Source: Natrialbaceae archaeon | GTDB taxonomy: Archaea > Halobacteriota > Halobacteria > Halobacteriales > Natrialbaceae | Reading direction: 5' to 3' | DNA length: 6,980 nt | NCBI GenBank assembly: GCA_003552325.1 | Contig: PUKM01000192.1 | Span: 1-6,980, forward strand | Shown: positions 1 through 5,870 of the stretch, one piece after another | Numbering within the stretch: position 1 is the first letter of the stretch | How the letters are laid out: each line of letters opens with the position of its first letter | Notes under the pieces: model-generated | The model's database searches: none | The model's input: the letters and a program-made list of their open reading frames with translations, nothing else | What the model was told of the DNA's origin: nothing | Position numbers and translations under genes: made by a program

Positions 1-33
1 GAACTCCTCGTCCGGAACCGCCTCGAGCGGTGA
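1..33 (+). CDS. possible C-terminal end of an upstream gene (partial)
   Basis: Frame 1 reads ELLVRNRLER and then a TGA stop at 31-33. The codons are nearly all G/C-ending (CTC, GTC, CGG, AAC, CGC, GAG), as in the real genes here. About 35 nt then separate this stop from the promoter of the next plus-strand gene, a normal spacing. Eleven codons cannot establish a gene. A minus-strand reading from a GTG at 60 is also open to the window edge but has no AT-rich promoter element at the right distance. No function can be given. Confidence 0.25.
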   Translation, partial: ELLVRNRLER

Positions 34-67
34 CACCACTGAGGACCCGACACACGCCACCCGGAGC

Positions 68-74
68 TATTTTT
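68..74 (+). promoter_or_regulatory. TATA-box-like promoter of the SDR gene
   Basis: TATTTTT is the only AT-rich run in a GC-rich stretch. It is centred 26 nt before the ATG at 97, which would put transcription initiation at or next to the start codon (leaderless mRNA, common in haloarchaea). No Shine-Dalgarno-like sequence precedes the ATG. Confidence 0.6.
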
Positions 75-96
75 CATCGGCCGCTGTTGACCGGCT

Positions 97-894
97 ATGG
101 CAGTCACACGTGACAGCGACCCCACGATCGCCATCACCGGAGCCTCCGGGAACGTCGGCCGCGAGGCCATAGCCGCTCTCGACTCTTACGCACTCACCTT
201 ATTCAGCCACAGCGAACACGAGGACCTCGACACGGAGCCCCTCGAGATCGGTGACGAATCGGCCGTTCGGACAGCCCTCGAGGGGTCTGATGTCCTGATC
301 CACCTCGCGGCCAACCCCTCGCCAACGGCCCCGTGGGAATCGATCCAGGAGCCGAACATCGATGGCGTGTATAACGTGTTCGAAGCGGCTCGCGAACACG
401 ACCTCGAGCGGGTCGTCTTCGCCAGTTCGAACCACGCCGTCAACGGCGAGACACTGGTGGGGCCGACCCGTGTGGAGACGACTGAAGGCAATCCCCGTAT
501 TGTCAGACCCGGCAGTCAGCCGAGCCCCGATAGCTACTACGGCATCAGCAAGGTTTTCGGGGAGGCCATGGGCGAGTACTACGCTCGCCGCCACGGCCTC
601 GAGGTCATCTCCCTCCGAATCGGCTGGCTGCTGTCACCCGACGAACTCGAACAGACCTGTGCAGAACGCGACGGCCCCGGCGAACGGTACGCTCGTGCAA
701 TGTGGCTCAGCCCGGCGGACTGTCGCCATCTCCTCGAGACGTGCGTGACGACATCGCTCTCGTCAAACAGTGTCGTCGCCCACGGCATCTCGAACAACAG
801 TGATCGATTTCTCTCGCTCGCAGAAACGATACAGGAACTGAACTACTATCCGGAAGACGACTCGAGGGCAGTGCTCGAGGACGAGTTGGCCTGA
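97..894 (+). CDS. NAD(P)-dependent short-chain dehydrogenase, Azf / uronate dehydrogenase-like
   Basis: A 265-residue extended short-chain dehydrogenase/reductase. Seen: a Rossmann nucleotide-binding loop TGASGNVG (residues 14-21), IHLAA after beta-4 (68-72), an ASSNHAV segment (109-115), the catalytic Y148-x3-K152 pair in YYGISK, and RIGW (174-177). The SSNH segment is typical of the branch holding uronate dehydrogenase and the haloarchaeal NAD-dependent glucose-6-phosphate dehydrogenase Azf. A later AMWLSPADCRHLLETCV stretch resembles Azf as I remember it. Length matches both (about 260-265). Inference: oxidation of a sugar or sugar phosphate at C1 in the cytoplasm; the substrate is undecided. 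Odd: where NAD-preferring members carry an acidic residue at the end of beta-2, this protein reads FSHSE (36-40), so cofactor preference may differ. The ATG at 97 is supported by the TATA-like box 26 nt upstream. The gene converges on elp3 with 17 nt between stops. A paralog of a true azf elsewhere in the genome is possible. Confidence 0.92.
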   Translation: MAVTRDSDPTIAITGASGNVGREAIAALDSYALTLFSHSEHEDLDTEPLEIGDESAVRTALEGSDVLIHLAANPSPTAPWESIQEPNIDGVYNVFEAAREHDLERVVFASSNHAVNGETLVGPTRVETTEGNPRIVRPGSQPSPDSYYGISKVFGEAMGEYYARRHGLEVISLRIGWLLSPDELEQTCAERDGPGERYARAMWLSPADCRHLLETCVTTSLSSNSVVAHGISNNSDRFLSLAETIQELNYYPEDDSRAVLEDELA

Positions 895-901
895 CCTGGA
901 C

Positions 902-923
902 GAAAAAGCACTCAAAGGTGCTT
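902..923 (-). terminator. intrinsic-terminator-like hairpin overlapping the elp3 stop codon
   Basis: The minus strand has a perfect 6-bp stem, AAGCAC (923-918) with GTGCTT (911-906), around a 6-nt loop that contains the elp3 TGA stop. The 3' arm runs directly into a run of five T (907-903). Stem plus U-tract is the form expected for termination of elp3 transcripts in the 17-nt gap before the convergent SDR gene. The plus strand has no matching T-run, so it would not serve the SDR gene. The stem is short; function is inferred. Confidence 0.5.
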
Positions 924-2564
924 GCTGACGTAGGGGCCATCCTGGTGATAGCCCAACTTGTCACGATAATAGGCTCGAGCGCCAATTCCCGAAATGACGC
1001 TCAGTTTGTCGTACCCGGCATCCGCGGCCAGCCGTTCGGCACGTTCCATCAACTGTTGGCCGTAGCCCTGGTGTTGGTGTTGGCCACTGCCCGCACTGTC
1101 CTCACCGACGGAGACCTCCGAGCCGTAGACGTGGAGTTCCCTGAGGAGCGCGGCGTTCTCGAGTTCGGGTCGGACGGGGTCGTTCGGAAACCGCAGGCGG
1201 GCGAATCCAATCAGGACGTCTTTGTCGAAATCCTCGACTGAAATGAAGTGTTCGGTGCCGCCACAGGCTTCGTAGGTCATGACCTCGAGGTCGATCGATT
1301 CGGGTTCCTCGTCGTTCATCCCGACCTCGCGACAGCGGATACACGCACACTCCCAGCCGTGTTCGGCCATGCGTTGGCGTGCGAGCTGTCGGAGGTTCGA
1401 TTTCCAGCCCCCGGCGTCGATAAAGTCAGCCGGGATATCCCGCTGGACGCGCTGGAGGCGTGTATACCGCGGAATCATGTCCTTGATTTCGGCGACGAGA
1501 TCAGCCGCTTCCTCGTTGTCCAGTGGGTCGTACTCGTCTTTGTACCACCAGTCGTAGGTCGCCGTTCCGCGAACGACGAGTGTCGGGTATATTTTGAGGT
1601 AATCAGGCCGCCACTGTGTCGACTCGAACAGTTCTCGGAAGTCCTCGAGACACATTTCCTTACTCATGCCCGGTTGGCCGGGCATCATGTGAAAGCCGAC
1701 TTTGAACGCCGAGTCCCGCAGGCGGCGGTTGGCGTCGATCGACTCCTTCGTGCCGTGGCCCCGGTGCATCTCGCGGTTGATCCGTTCGAACGTCGTCTGG
1801 ACCCCGACCTCGACTTTCGTCCCCCCGAGGTCGAGCATCCGGTCGATCTGTTCGGGATCACACCAGTCCGGTTTGGTCTCGAACGTCGTCCCGATATTTC
1901 GCACGTCGTTAGTCTCGTTCTCGGCGATGACGTCCTCGAGGTACCTGAACTCGTAGTCATCGGGATCCTGTGCGAAGCTCACCCCCTCGGCTGGCTCGGG
2001 CTCTTTGTCGACGTCGTAGTCGTTCATCGCCTCGAGGGCGCGTTTGACGAACCACTCCTGGTAGTCGTGGCTGCGGGCGGTCATCGTGCCGCCCATCAGG
2101 ATCAACTCGACTTTGTCGACGGGGTGTCCGATCTCGCGTAACTGCTCGAGGCGGAGGGTGACCTGTCCGTACGGATCGTAGTCGTTCTGGACGCCACGGG
2201 CCGCCGCTGGTTCCTGGCCCGTATAGCTCTGGGAACTCGAGAACTCAGAATCCGGCCCACCCGGGCAGTACAGACACTTCCCGTGCGGGCAGCGTTCGGG
2301 CGACGTCATGATCGCCACCGGAGAGACTCCCGAGGCCGTCCGGACTGGTTTGCGTTGGAGGACCGCCTCGAGCGTCTCGCGGTGTTCGTCAGGGGCGTAA
2401 TCGAGGAGTTCGGAGTTCTTCGGCACCTTCGGTGCCGCGTGTTCCGAACACGCCGCTAACTTGGCCTTCTCGACCTCGTCGCGTTCGATCTCCCCCTCCA
2501 GGATACGCTCGACCAACGTCTCACAGACGGCCTCGAGCGCGGTTGACTCGCTGGCACCGCTCAT
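912..2564 (-). CDS. elp3: tRNA uridine(34) 5-carboxymethylaminomethyl modification enzyme Elp3 (radical SAM/GNAT)
   Basis: A 550-residue full-length archaeal Elp3. The family builds the carboxymethyl group at C5 of wobble uridine in tRNA, using S-adenosylmethionine radical chemistry and acetyl-CoA; archaea lack the other Elongator subunits, so it acts alone in the cytosol. Seen (numbered from the ATG at 2564): N-terminal helical region 1-75; radical-SAM 4Fe-4S motif C92-x4-C97-x2-C100 (CPHGKCLYC); MGGTMTA (157-163); a cysteine cluster C406, C408, C411 with C434, probably the zinc site; a C-terminal GNAT domain with acetyl-CoA loop QGYGQ (499-503) and the paired tyrosines of AYYRDKLGY (532-533). 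A somewhat acidic loop (about 182-203) fits halophilic adaptation. Start choice: a GTG six bases upstream (2570) is in frame, but the ATG sits 28 nt from the TTAA box, the usual leaderless spacing here. The gene overlaps its own terminator hairpin. Family assignment is firm. Confidence 0.96.
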   Translation of the reverse strand: MSGASESTALEAVCETLVERILEGEIERDEVEKAKLAACSEHAAPKVPKNSELLDYAPDEHRETLEAVLQRKPVRTASGVSPVAIMTSPERCPHGKCLYCPGGPDSEFSSSQSYTGQEPAAARGVQNDYDPYGQVTLRLEQLREIGHPVDKVELILMGGTMTARSHDYQEWFVKRALEAMNDYDVDKEPEPAEGVSFAQDPDDYEFRYLEDVIAENETNDVRNIGTTFETKPDWCDPEQIDRMLDLGGTKVEVGVQTTFERINREMHRGHGTKESIDANRRLRDSAFKVGFHMMPGQPGMSKEMCLEDFRELFESTQWRPDYLKIYPTLVVRGTATYDWWYKDEYDPLDNEEAADLVAEIKDMIPRYTRLQRVQRDIPADFIDAGGWKSNLRQLARQRMAEHGWECACIRCREVGMNDEEPESIDLEVMTYEACGGTEHFISVEDFDKDVLIGFARLRFPNDPVRPELENAALLRELHVYGSEVSVGEDSAGSGQHQHQGYGQQLMERAERLAADAGYDKLSVISGIGARAYYRDKLGYHQDGPYVSKHL

Positions 2565-2588
2565 GGTCACGATATCACCGCGGCGACT

Positions 2589-2596
2589 GGTTAAGG
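2589..2596 (-). promoter_or_regulatory. TATA-like element of elp3
   Basis: CCTTAACC on the minus strand is centred about 28 nt before the ATG at 2564 but only about 22 nt before the alternative GTG at 2570. It is the only AT-rich spot in the 63-nt gap behind the SHOCT gene. It supports independent, leaderless transcription of elp3 and decides for the ATG start. It is a weaker match to a haloarchaeal TATA box than the other boxes in the window. Confidence 0.45.
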
Positions 2597-2627
2597 GTGT
2601 CGCCTCCCGGCCGCAGATGGGCGTGTG

Positions 2628-3119
2628 CTATTCGAGCTCCCGCTCGAAGTCCTGCTCTCTTCGCTCGTCCTGGCTCGTCCGGCGAGTTTTCCATGATTCG
2701 ACATCCTCGAGCGTTTCCACCTCGAGCAGGCGCTCGAGTTTGCGTTCGAACTGTTCGTCGGTGAGGTCGCCCTCGGCATAGCGGAGTCGGAGTGTCTCGA
2801 GGGCGTCGCGGGTTGATGGTGTGTCCGTCGACGGATCCGCGGTGCTGGGTTCGGTTTTCCCGGATTCAGATTCGGATCCGGATTCCGCCTCGTCCCAGTC
2901 ATCGTGCCACCAGTCCCACCACTCTCGACGGTCGGCTTCGTCTCCGAACAAGAGCGCCACGAGCGGGACCACGAAGATGTATCCCGCAAGCATGACACCC
3001 AACCAGAGATTCCCACCACCAAGACCTGTCAAGAGAAGAAACAGCCACAACCCGGTTACCAGCATTGCGGTAATCTCCGTGATGTTCTCACGGAACCGGG
3101 TGGTGACGTCGTCACTCAT
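2628..3119 (-). CDS. SHOCT-domain two-helix membrane protein
   Basis: A 163-residue small membrane protein. Seen: a charged N-terminus (1-17), hydrophobic helix 1 (about 18-34) and helix 2 (about 37-58) joined by a tight Gly-rich turn, a striking Trp-rich acidic stretch WWDWWHDDW (67-75) just past the membrane, a Ser/Asp/Glu/Pro linker (78-103), then a SHOCT-type helical hairpin (about 104-132) with the hallmark RYAEGDLTDEQFERKLERLLE. A charged, probably helical tail follows (133-163). SHOCT domains are short C-terminal modules thought to mediate oligomerisation; no enzymatic role is known. The ATG start is supported by a CTATTTTAG box 28 nt upstream. It lies between the S1/OB/DHH-like gene and elp3 with 63-nt gaps on both sides, which does not by itself link its function to theirs. 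The same layout recurs in the partial gene starting at 6634. Confidence 0.88.
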   Translation of the reverse strand: MSDDVTTRFRENITEITAMLVTGLWLFLLLTGLGGGNLWLGVMLAGYIFVVPLVALLFGDEADRREWWDWWHDDWDEAESGSESESGKTEPSTADPSTDTPSTRDALETLRLRYAEGDLTDEQFERKLERLLEVETLEDVESWKTRRTSQDERREQDFERELE

Positions 3120-3142
3120 TGGATTTGTTTCGTGCCGGGTTG

Positions 3143-3152
3143 TCTAAAATAG
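3143..3152 (-). promoter_or_regulatory. TATA-box-like promoter of the SHOCT gene
   Basis: The minus strand reads CTATTTTAGA, centred about 28 nt before the ATG at 3119. The CTATTTT core also precedes the second SHOCT gene (6602-6608) and the SDR gene (67-73). It implies separate, leaderless transcription even though the upstream gene ends only 63 nt away in the same direction. Confidence 0.6.
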
Positions 3153-3182
3153 TGGTGTTCAGAGACGAAGAGAGCCGGAGCC

Positions 3183-5303
3183 TTACTCGAGCAGTGATTC
3201 GAGGGCTTCAAGCGCGGCGTCTTTTACGGCCTCGCGTTCCCCGGAGACGAACTCGAGGTAGCCATCCCGACCACCGACGACGCGTGTGCCGGCTGCAGGG
3301 GCGCGTTCGTCGAGTTCGTGGCCAAATTCGCGGACGTTGAGCGAGGCGTCAGACCGGATGTGCAACTCGTCGTCGCCCAGTCCGATCGTAACTGCGCCCT
3401 CGTCTCGCCGGTGCAATTCGTCGAGTAACAGCGTCGTCGTCGGGAAGTTGAATCGGTGGACGAACGCAGCGGTGTCGATGACCGAGACCTGCGTACCAGC
3501 AACCTCGTGGGTCGAGAGGTTTTCTCGAGCCGTCTCGAGTTCCGTCTCGAGTTTTGCGCGGAACTGCTCTGAGACGTGAGCGGCGAGGTCGCCGTCGTCG
3601 GTAAAGAGCAGGTCGGCAACGAGTTCGCGTTTGTCTTTGTACGACTGGTAGTACGACTCGAGGGCGACGGCCTCCCGACGCTCGGTAAGGGCCGTCTCGT
3701 CGTAGCCAGCCCCTTCGGCAAGTTCTGCGTAGGCTGGCGGAACCGTCCCCCAGAAACTCACGGCGGGGAGGTGCTCGAGGTCGCCTCTGATATCGTCGTT
3801 GACGTGGGCCGCGACGTTCGCGGCGAGCACGCTCGAGGTGACTGTCGAGAGATCGATTGTGTCCTCCTCGGCGACGAGCGATGGTGAGACCGCGACGGAC
3901 ACCTGGTCGGTGATCTCCGCGTCACCACGGCTGTCGTCGATGACGAGGCGGTCGACGCCGTAGATGTCGAGCAGTTCGTAGCCATCTGCGGAATCGATCG
4001 TGACCCCAGCGTCAACCAGGACGACCAGTGGCAGTTGTTCGTCGTGGCGTTCGCGCGCCTCGAGCATCGAACTGACGTCGCCCGTGGCCGCATCCATGTC
4101 GTACACCTGTCCCTCGAGCGGTCGCCGCTCGAAGTAGTGGTAGACGGCGTCGTCGCGGGTGTGTTTTTCACGGATGAGTGGTAAGACGGCGCGCTCGATG
4201 GCGGCGCCGGCCACGTAGCCGTCGGCGGTCGCGCTGTGACGCACGACGATTGGGCGCGACTCCATCACGGCACGGCGGATGATCGTCGCGGCCTCGACGA
4301 GTTCGTCTTCGATAGCCTCGACGGCAGGGTCCTCGACGAGTGGGGCGACGATGGTTGGTTTCGCCTCCTGTTCGATGGCTTCCTCGAGTCGGCTCGTCAC
4401 CACCTCAGCATCCTCGCCGTCGAGGAGTGTGAGGGCCTCCGTTTCGACCTGCAAGTCGCCGTAATGGCGCTCGACTTCGCCCTCGAGGGCGACGACGTCT
4501 TCGAGTTCGACATCGGGGTAAGCGCGAACGCCAGCCTCTTCGAACGCGGCACACTCGACGGTGCCCGTTTCGTCGCTGAGTTCGAAGACGGTTGGGCCAC
4601 TCGTCTGACGGATGCCCGTGATTTCGCCCTCGAGACGGACGACGGAGCCGACCTGGTTCTCGATGGCCTCGACGCTGGAGCGGTTGAGCGTCGTCGGCTC
4701 TTCGTCGGCTGGCGTCGTGGTGACAGCCTGTGCGCCAGCCGCGTGGTCACTCGAGTGTGTGTCGGTTGCCTCGCCGCTCGAGTCGACCGGTTCGGTACTC
4801 GAATCGTTGCTGTCGGTGCTGTCGGTGGTGTGCTCGCCGGCGCTGGCGCTCGAGGCCGCTGGTTCGTCATCGCTCGTCTCGGTCTCGGTACCGCTCGTGT
4901 CGGTACTCGAGTCCGTCTCACGCTCTTCGGGCAGCACTTCGCCGTCCGGCGTTTGTATAATTTTACCGCGGAACTCGCGGTCTTCCTGTCGGATCGACCA
5001 GCCGAGGTCGACGTTGCCGTTGTCTCGAACGCTCAGAACCTGGACGTACACCGGGTCACCCGGTTCGAGGTCGAGGCTTTCGAGTCGTCTATCCAGTTCG
5101 CTTCGGTGGAGCAAGCCCGTGACGTGGTCTCCGATATCGACGAAGAGACCGAAGTCGGCGTAGCCGTCGACCGTTCCCCGGTAGTACCGGGAGGCCGTGA
5201 GTTCCTTCGCGGAGGTGCCTTCGAACTCGAAGGCGACGTCCTCCTGGTGGAACGCACAGACCAGGCCGTCGACGGGCTTGCCACAGATGATACAGTTACC
5301 CAT
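3183..5303 (-). CDS. zinc-finger / S1 / OB-fold / DHH-like (RecJ-related) protein, catalytic motifs degenerate
   Basis: A 706-residue multidomain protein, probably nucleic-acid binding. Seen in order: a small zinc finger C4-x2-C7-x8-C16-x2-H19; an S1 RNA-binding domain (about 38-105; RGTVDGYADFGLFVDIG); a Ser/Thr/Asp/Glu-rich disordered linker (about 126-205); an OB-fold (about 218-293; RLEGEITGIRQTSGPTVFEL); and a RecJ/DHH-like region (about 315-705). In the last, motif I reads RHSATADGY (355-363) where active enzymes have HxDxDG, the DHH triad position reads IDDS (455-458), VDAG (430-433) is kept, and the C-terminal DHHA1-like Gly motif reads VVGGRDGY (675-682) rather than GGGH. Known: haloarchaea carry several RecJ-like paralogs, some with OB or S1 domains, commonly annotated as DHH phosphoesterases. 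Inference: little or no nuclease activity; a role in RNA or single-stranded DNA transactions. The ATG is supported by a TTTTAG box 27 nt upstream and by the zinc finger starting at residue 4. I cannot say which numbered RecJ paralog it is. Confidence 0.92.
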   Translation of the reverse strand: MGNCIICGKPVDGLVCAFHQEDVAFEFEGTSAKELTASRYYRGTVDGYADFGLFVDIGDHVTGLLHRSELDRRLESLDLEPGDPVYVQVLSVRDNGNVDLGWSIRQEDREFRGKIIQTPDGEVLPEERETDSSTDTSGTETETSDDEPAASSASAGEHTTDSTDSNDSSTEPVDSSGEATDTHSSDHAAGAQAVTTTPADEEPTTLNRSSVEAIENQVGSVVRLEGEITGIRQTSGPTVFELSDETGTVECAAFEEAGVRAYPDVELEDVVALEGEVERHYGDLQVETEALTLLDGEDAEVVTSRLEEAIEQEAKPTIVAPLVEDPAVEAIEDELVEAATIIRRAVMESRPIVVRHSATADGYVAGAAIERAVLPLIREKHTRDDAVYHYFERRPLEGQVYDMDAATGDVSSMLEARERHDEQLPLVVLVDAGVTIDSADGYELLDIYGVDRLVIDDSRGDAEITDQVSVAVSPSLVAEEDTIDLSTVTSSVLAANVAAHVNDDIRGDLEHLPAVSFWGTVPPAYAELAEGAGYDETALTERREAVALESYYQSYKDKRELVADLLFTDDGDLAAHVSEQFRAKLETELETARENLSTHEVAGTQVSVIDTAAFVHRFNFPTTTLLLDELHRRDEGAVTIGLGDDELHIRSDASLNVREFGHELDERAPAAGTRVVGGRDGYLEFVSGEREAVKDAALEALESLLE

Positions 5304-5326
5304 CTACCCGACATATACAGGTTCGT

Positions 5327-5334
5327 CCTAAAAC
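5327..5334 (-). promoter_or_regulatory. TATA-box-like promoter of the S1/OB/DHH-like gene
   Basis: GTTTTAGG on the minus strand is centred 27 nt before the ATG at 5303, the leaderless spacing seen throughout the window. It directly abuts the 3' arm of the inverted repeat at 5334-5387, so its T-run could also act as the U-tract of a terminator for the upstream gene. A second AT-rich spot (5313-5318) is too close to the ATG to be the box. Confidence 0.55.
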
Positions 5335-5387
5335 GGTTGTCGAAATGCATCCGGGCTCGAGCGAGGCATTGATGGACACCACAACCG
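5334..5387 (-). terminator. inverted repeat, possible terminator of the 90-residue gene
   Basis: CGGTTGT (5334-5340) and ACAACCG (5381-5387) form a perfect 7-bp stem with AATGC (5344-5348) / GCATT (5366-5370) nested inside. On the minus strand the 3' arm is followed by TTTT, which resembles a stem plus U-tract 52 nt after the stop of the 90-residue gene. The enclosed sequence is long (40 nt) and the inner stem is asymmetrically spaced, so it could instead be an operator beside the downstream promoter, or chance. Confidence 0.35.
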
Positions 5388-5438
5388 AGTTTTGATCCAC
5401 ACAATCACTGCCACGTCTTGCGTTTTTCTGCCAAATGG

Positions 5439-5711
5439 TCACCCCTCATCCACGAAAACCGGCGACTCCGCCTCGAGTGAGGCGAGGTCTGTGGCAATGG
5501 CCCGGGCGTGTTCCGGGAAGAGTGCAATCTGGACTTCGTTCCCCTCGTCGTCCTCGAAGACGAGTTTGACGCGTTTGTCACCGAACTCGCGGGCTTCCGC
5601 CTCCGTGACTGAAAACAGCTTCGCCGTTGCGGACTTGTTCGTCGGGCCGACGTTTTTTACCGATCCTTCTTTGAGCTCGATCATGAACTCCTCGAGTGAG
5701 AGCGTGAGCAT
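5439..5711 (-). CDS. small conserved-looking protein of unknown function (90 aa)
   Basis: Not recognised as a named family. From the ATG at 5711 it is 90 residues, acidic and soluble, with no signal peptide, membrane helix or cysteines. The C-terminal half looks like a beta-hairpin plus helix: strand about 47-53, a DDEGN turn (54-58), strand about 59-64, helix about 66-80 (PEHARAIATDLASLE). The N-terminal half (LEEFMIELKEGSVKNVG) may be further strands. Start choice: the reading frame stays open to a TTG at 5828 and has another ATG at 5744. Codons between 5744 and 5711 are less G/C-ending (TTT, GTT, CGT), while the part after 5711 has normal haloarchaeal usage. A TTTTA box lies 25 nt before 5711. 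The gene is first of four codirectional genes, 135 nt before the S1/OB/DHH-like gene, and diverges from the MBL-fold gene. No function is proposed. Confidence 0.7.
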   Translation of the reverse strand: MLTLSLEEFMIELKEGSVKNVGPTNKSATAKLFSVTEAEAREFGDKRVKLVFEDDEGNEVQIALFPEHARAIATDLASLEAESPVFVDEG

Positions 5712-5733
5712 GCCCCCGCTACGAACCCAGGGG

Positions 5734-5738
5734 TAAAA
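5734..5738 (-). promoter_or_regulatory. TATA-like element of the 90-residue gene
   Basis: The minus strand reads ACTTTTACCC (5740-5731), with TTTTA centred 25 nt before the ATG at 5711. This is slightly closer than the 26-29 nt of the other genes, so it supports but does not prove that start. No comparable box precedes the ATG at 5744. Confidence 0.4.
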
Positions 5739-5836
5739 GTTCATCTGACAGCGATGGGCAAATCCGTTGGAAACGTAATCGAAGGTGTGCCGTTTCCACC
5801 CCTCTATTCCGGCAACAGCGACCGTCAAGGCTGTGG

Positions 5837-5848
5837 TTTTATGTAAAA
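5837..5848 (+). promoter_or_regulatory. dyad-symmetric TATA-like promoter of the MBL-fold gene
   Basis: TTTTATGTAAAA is a 5-2-5 inverted repeat (TTTTA/TAAAA). Its halves are centred about 32 and 25 nt before the ATG at 5871, bracketing the usual box position. Being symmetric it could also fire leftwards, giving the divergent 90-residue gene a longer leader. It might equally be a regulator's operator overlapping the box. Confidence 0.5.
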
Positions 5849-5870
5849 GAAGTGGGTACTTCCAGATGCA

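Larger units (their letters stand above)
5712..5870. other. divergent intergenic region (159 bp)
   Basis: It separates the minus-strand 90-residue gene from the plus-strand MBL-fold gene. It holds the TATA-like box of the former (5734-5738) and a TTTTATGTAAAA dyad (5837-5848) near the latter. The minus-strand frame of the 90-residue gene stays open through most of it, but only from a TTG and with mixed codon usage, so I treat it as non-coding. I see no tRNA, repeat family or other RNA gene. Confidence 0.5.

Noticed and set aside
1..60. Minus-strand gene starting at GTG 60 and running out of the window
   Set aside because: Twenty open codons with plausible residues (PLEAVPDEEF), but no AT-rich element upstream and no way to distinguish it from the plus-strand ending.
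1248..2141. 297-codon plus-strand open frame opposite elp3
   Set aside because: Lies entirely within a firmly identified gene; repetitive Val/Leu/Arg-rich translation, no promoter, no motif.
2565..2570. GTG start of elp3 six bases upstream
   Set aside because: The ATG at 2564 has the better distance to the TTAA element and is the stronger start codon; only two residues differ.
4690..4930. Repetitive-looking stretch of tcggt/ctcg units as a tandem repeat or CRISPR-like array
   Set aside because: It encodes the low-complexity Ser/Thr/Asp/Glu linker of the S1/OB/DHH-like protein; units are irregular with no spacer periodicity.
4236..5372. 378-codon open frame on the plus strand, opposite the S1/OB/DHH-like gene
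   Set aside because: Antisense shadow typical of GC-rich coding DNA: its protein has no recognisable domain, while the minus strand gives a coherent multidomain protein with proper promoter and start.
912..5711. Four minus-strand genes as a dedicated new functional system or operon
   Set aside because: Codirectional and close, but each has its own promoter element and the products (tRNA modification, SHOCT membrane protein, DHH-like protein, unknown) share no demonstrated pathway; conserved synteny would be needed.
5712..5828. N-terminal extension of the 90-residue protein to a TTG at 5828 or ATG at 5744
   Set aside because: Mixed third-base use, a rare TTG start, and no well-placed promoter for either; 5711 fits better, although 5744 is not excluded.
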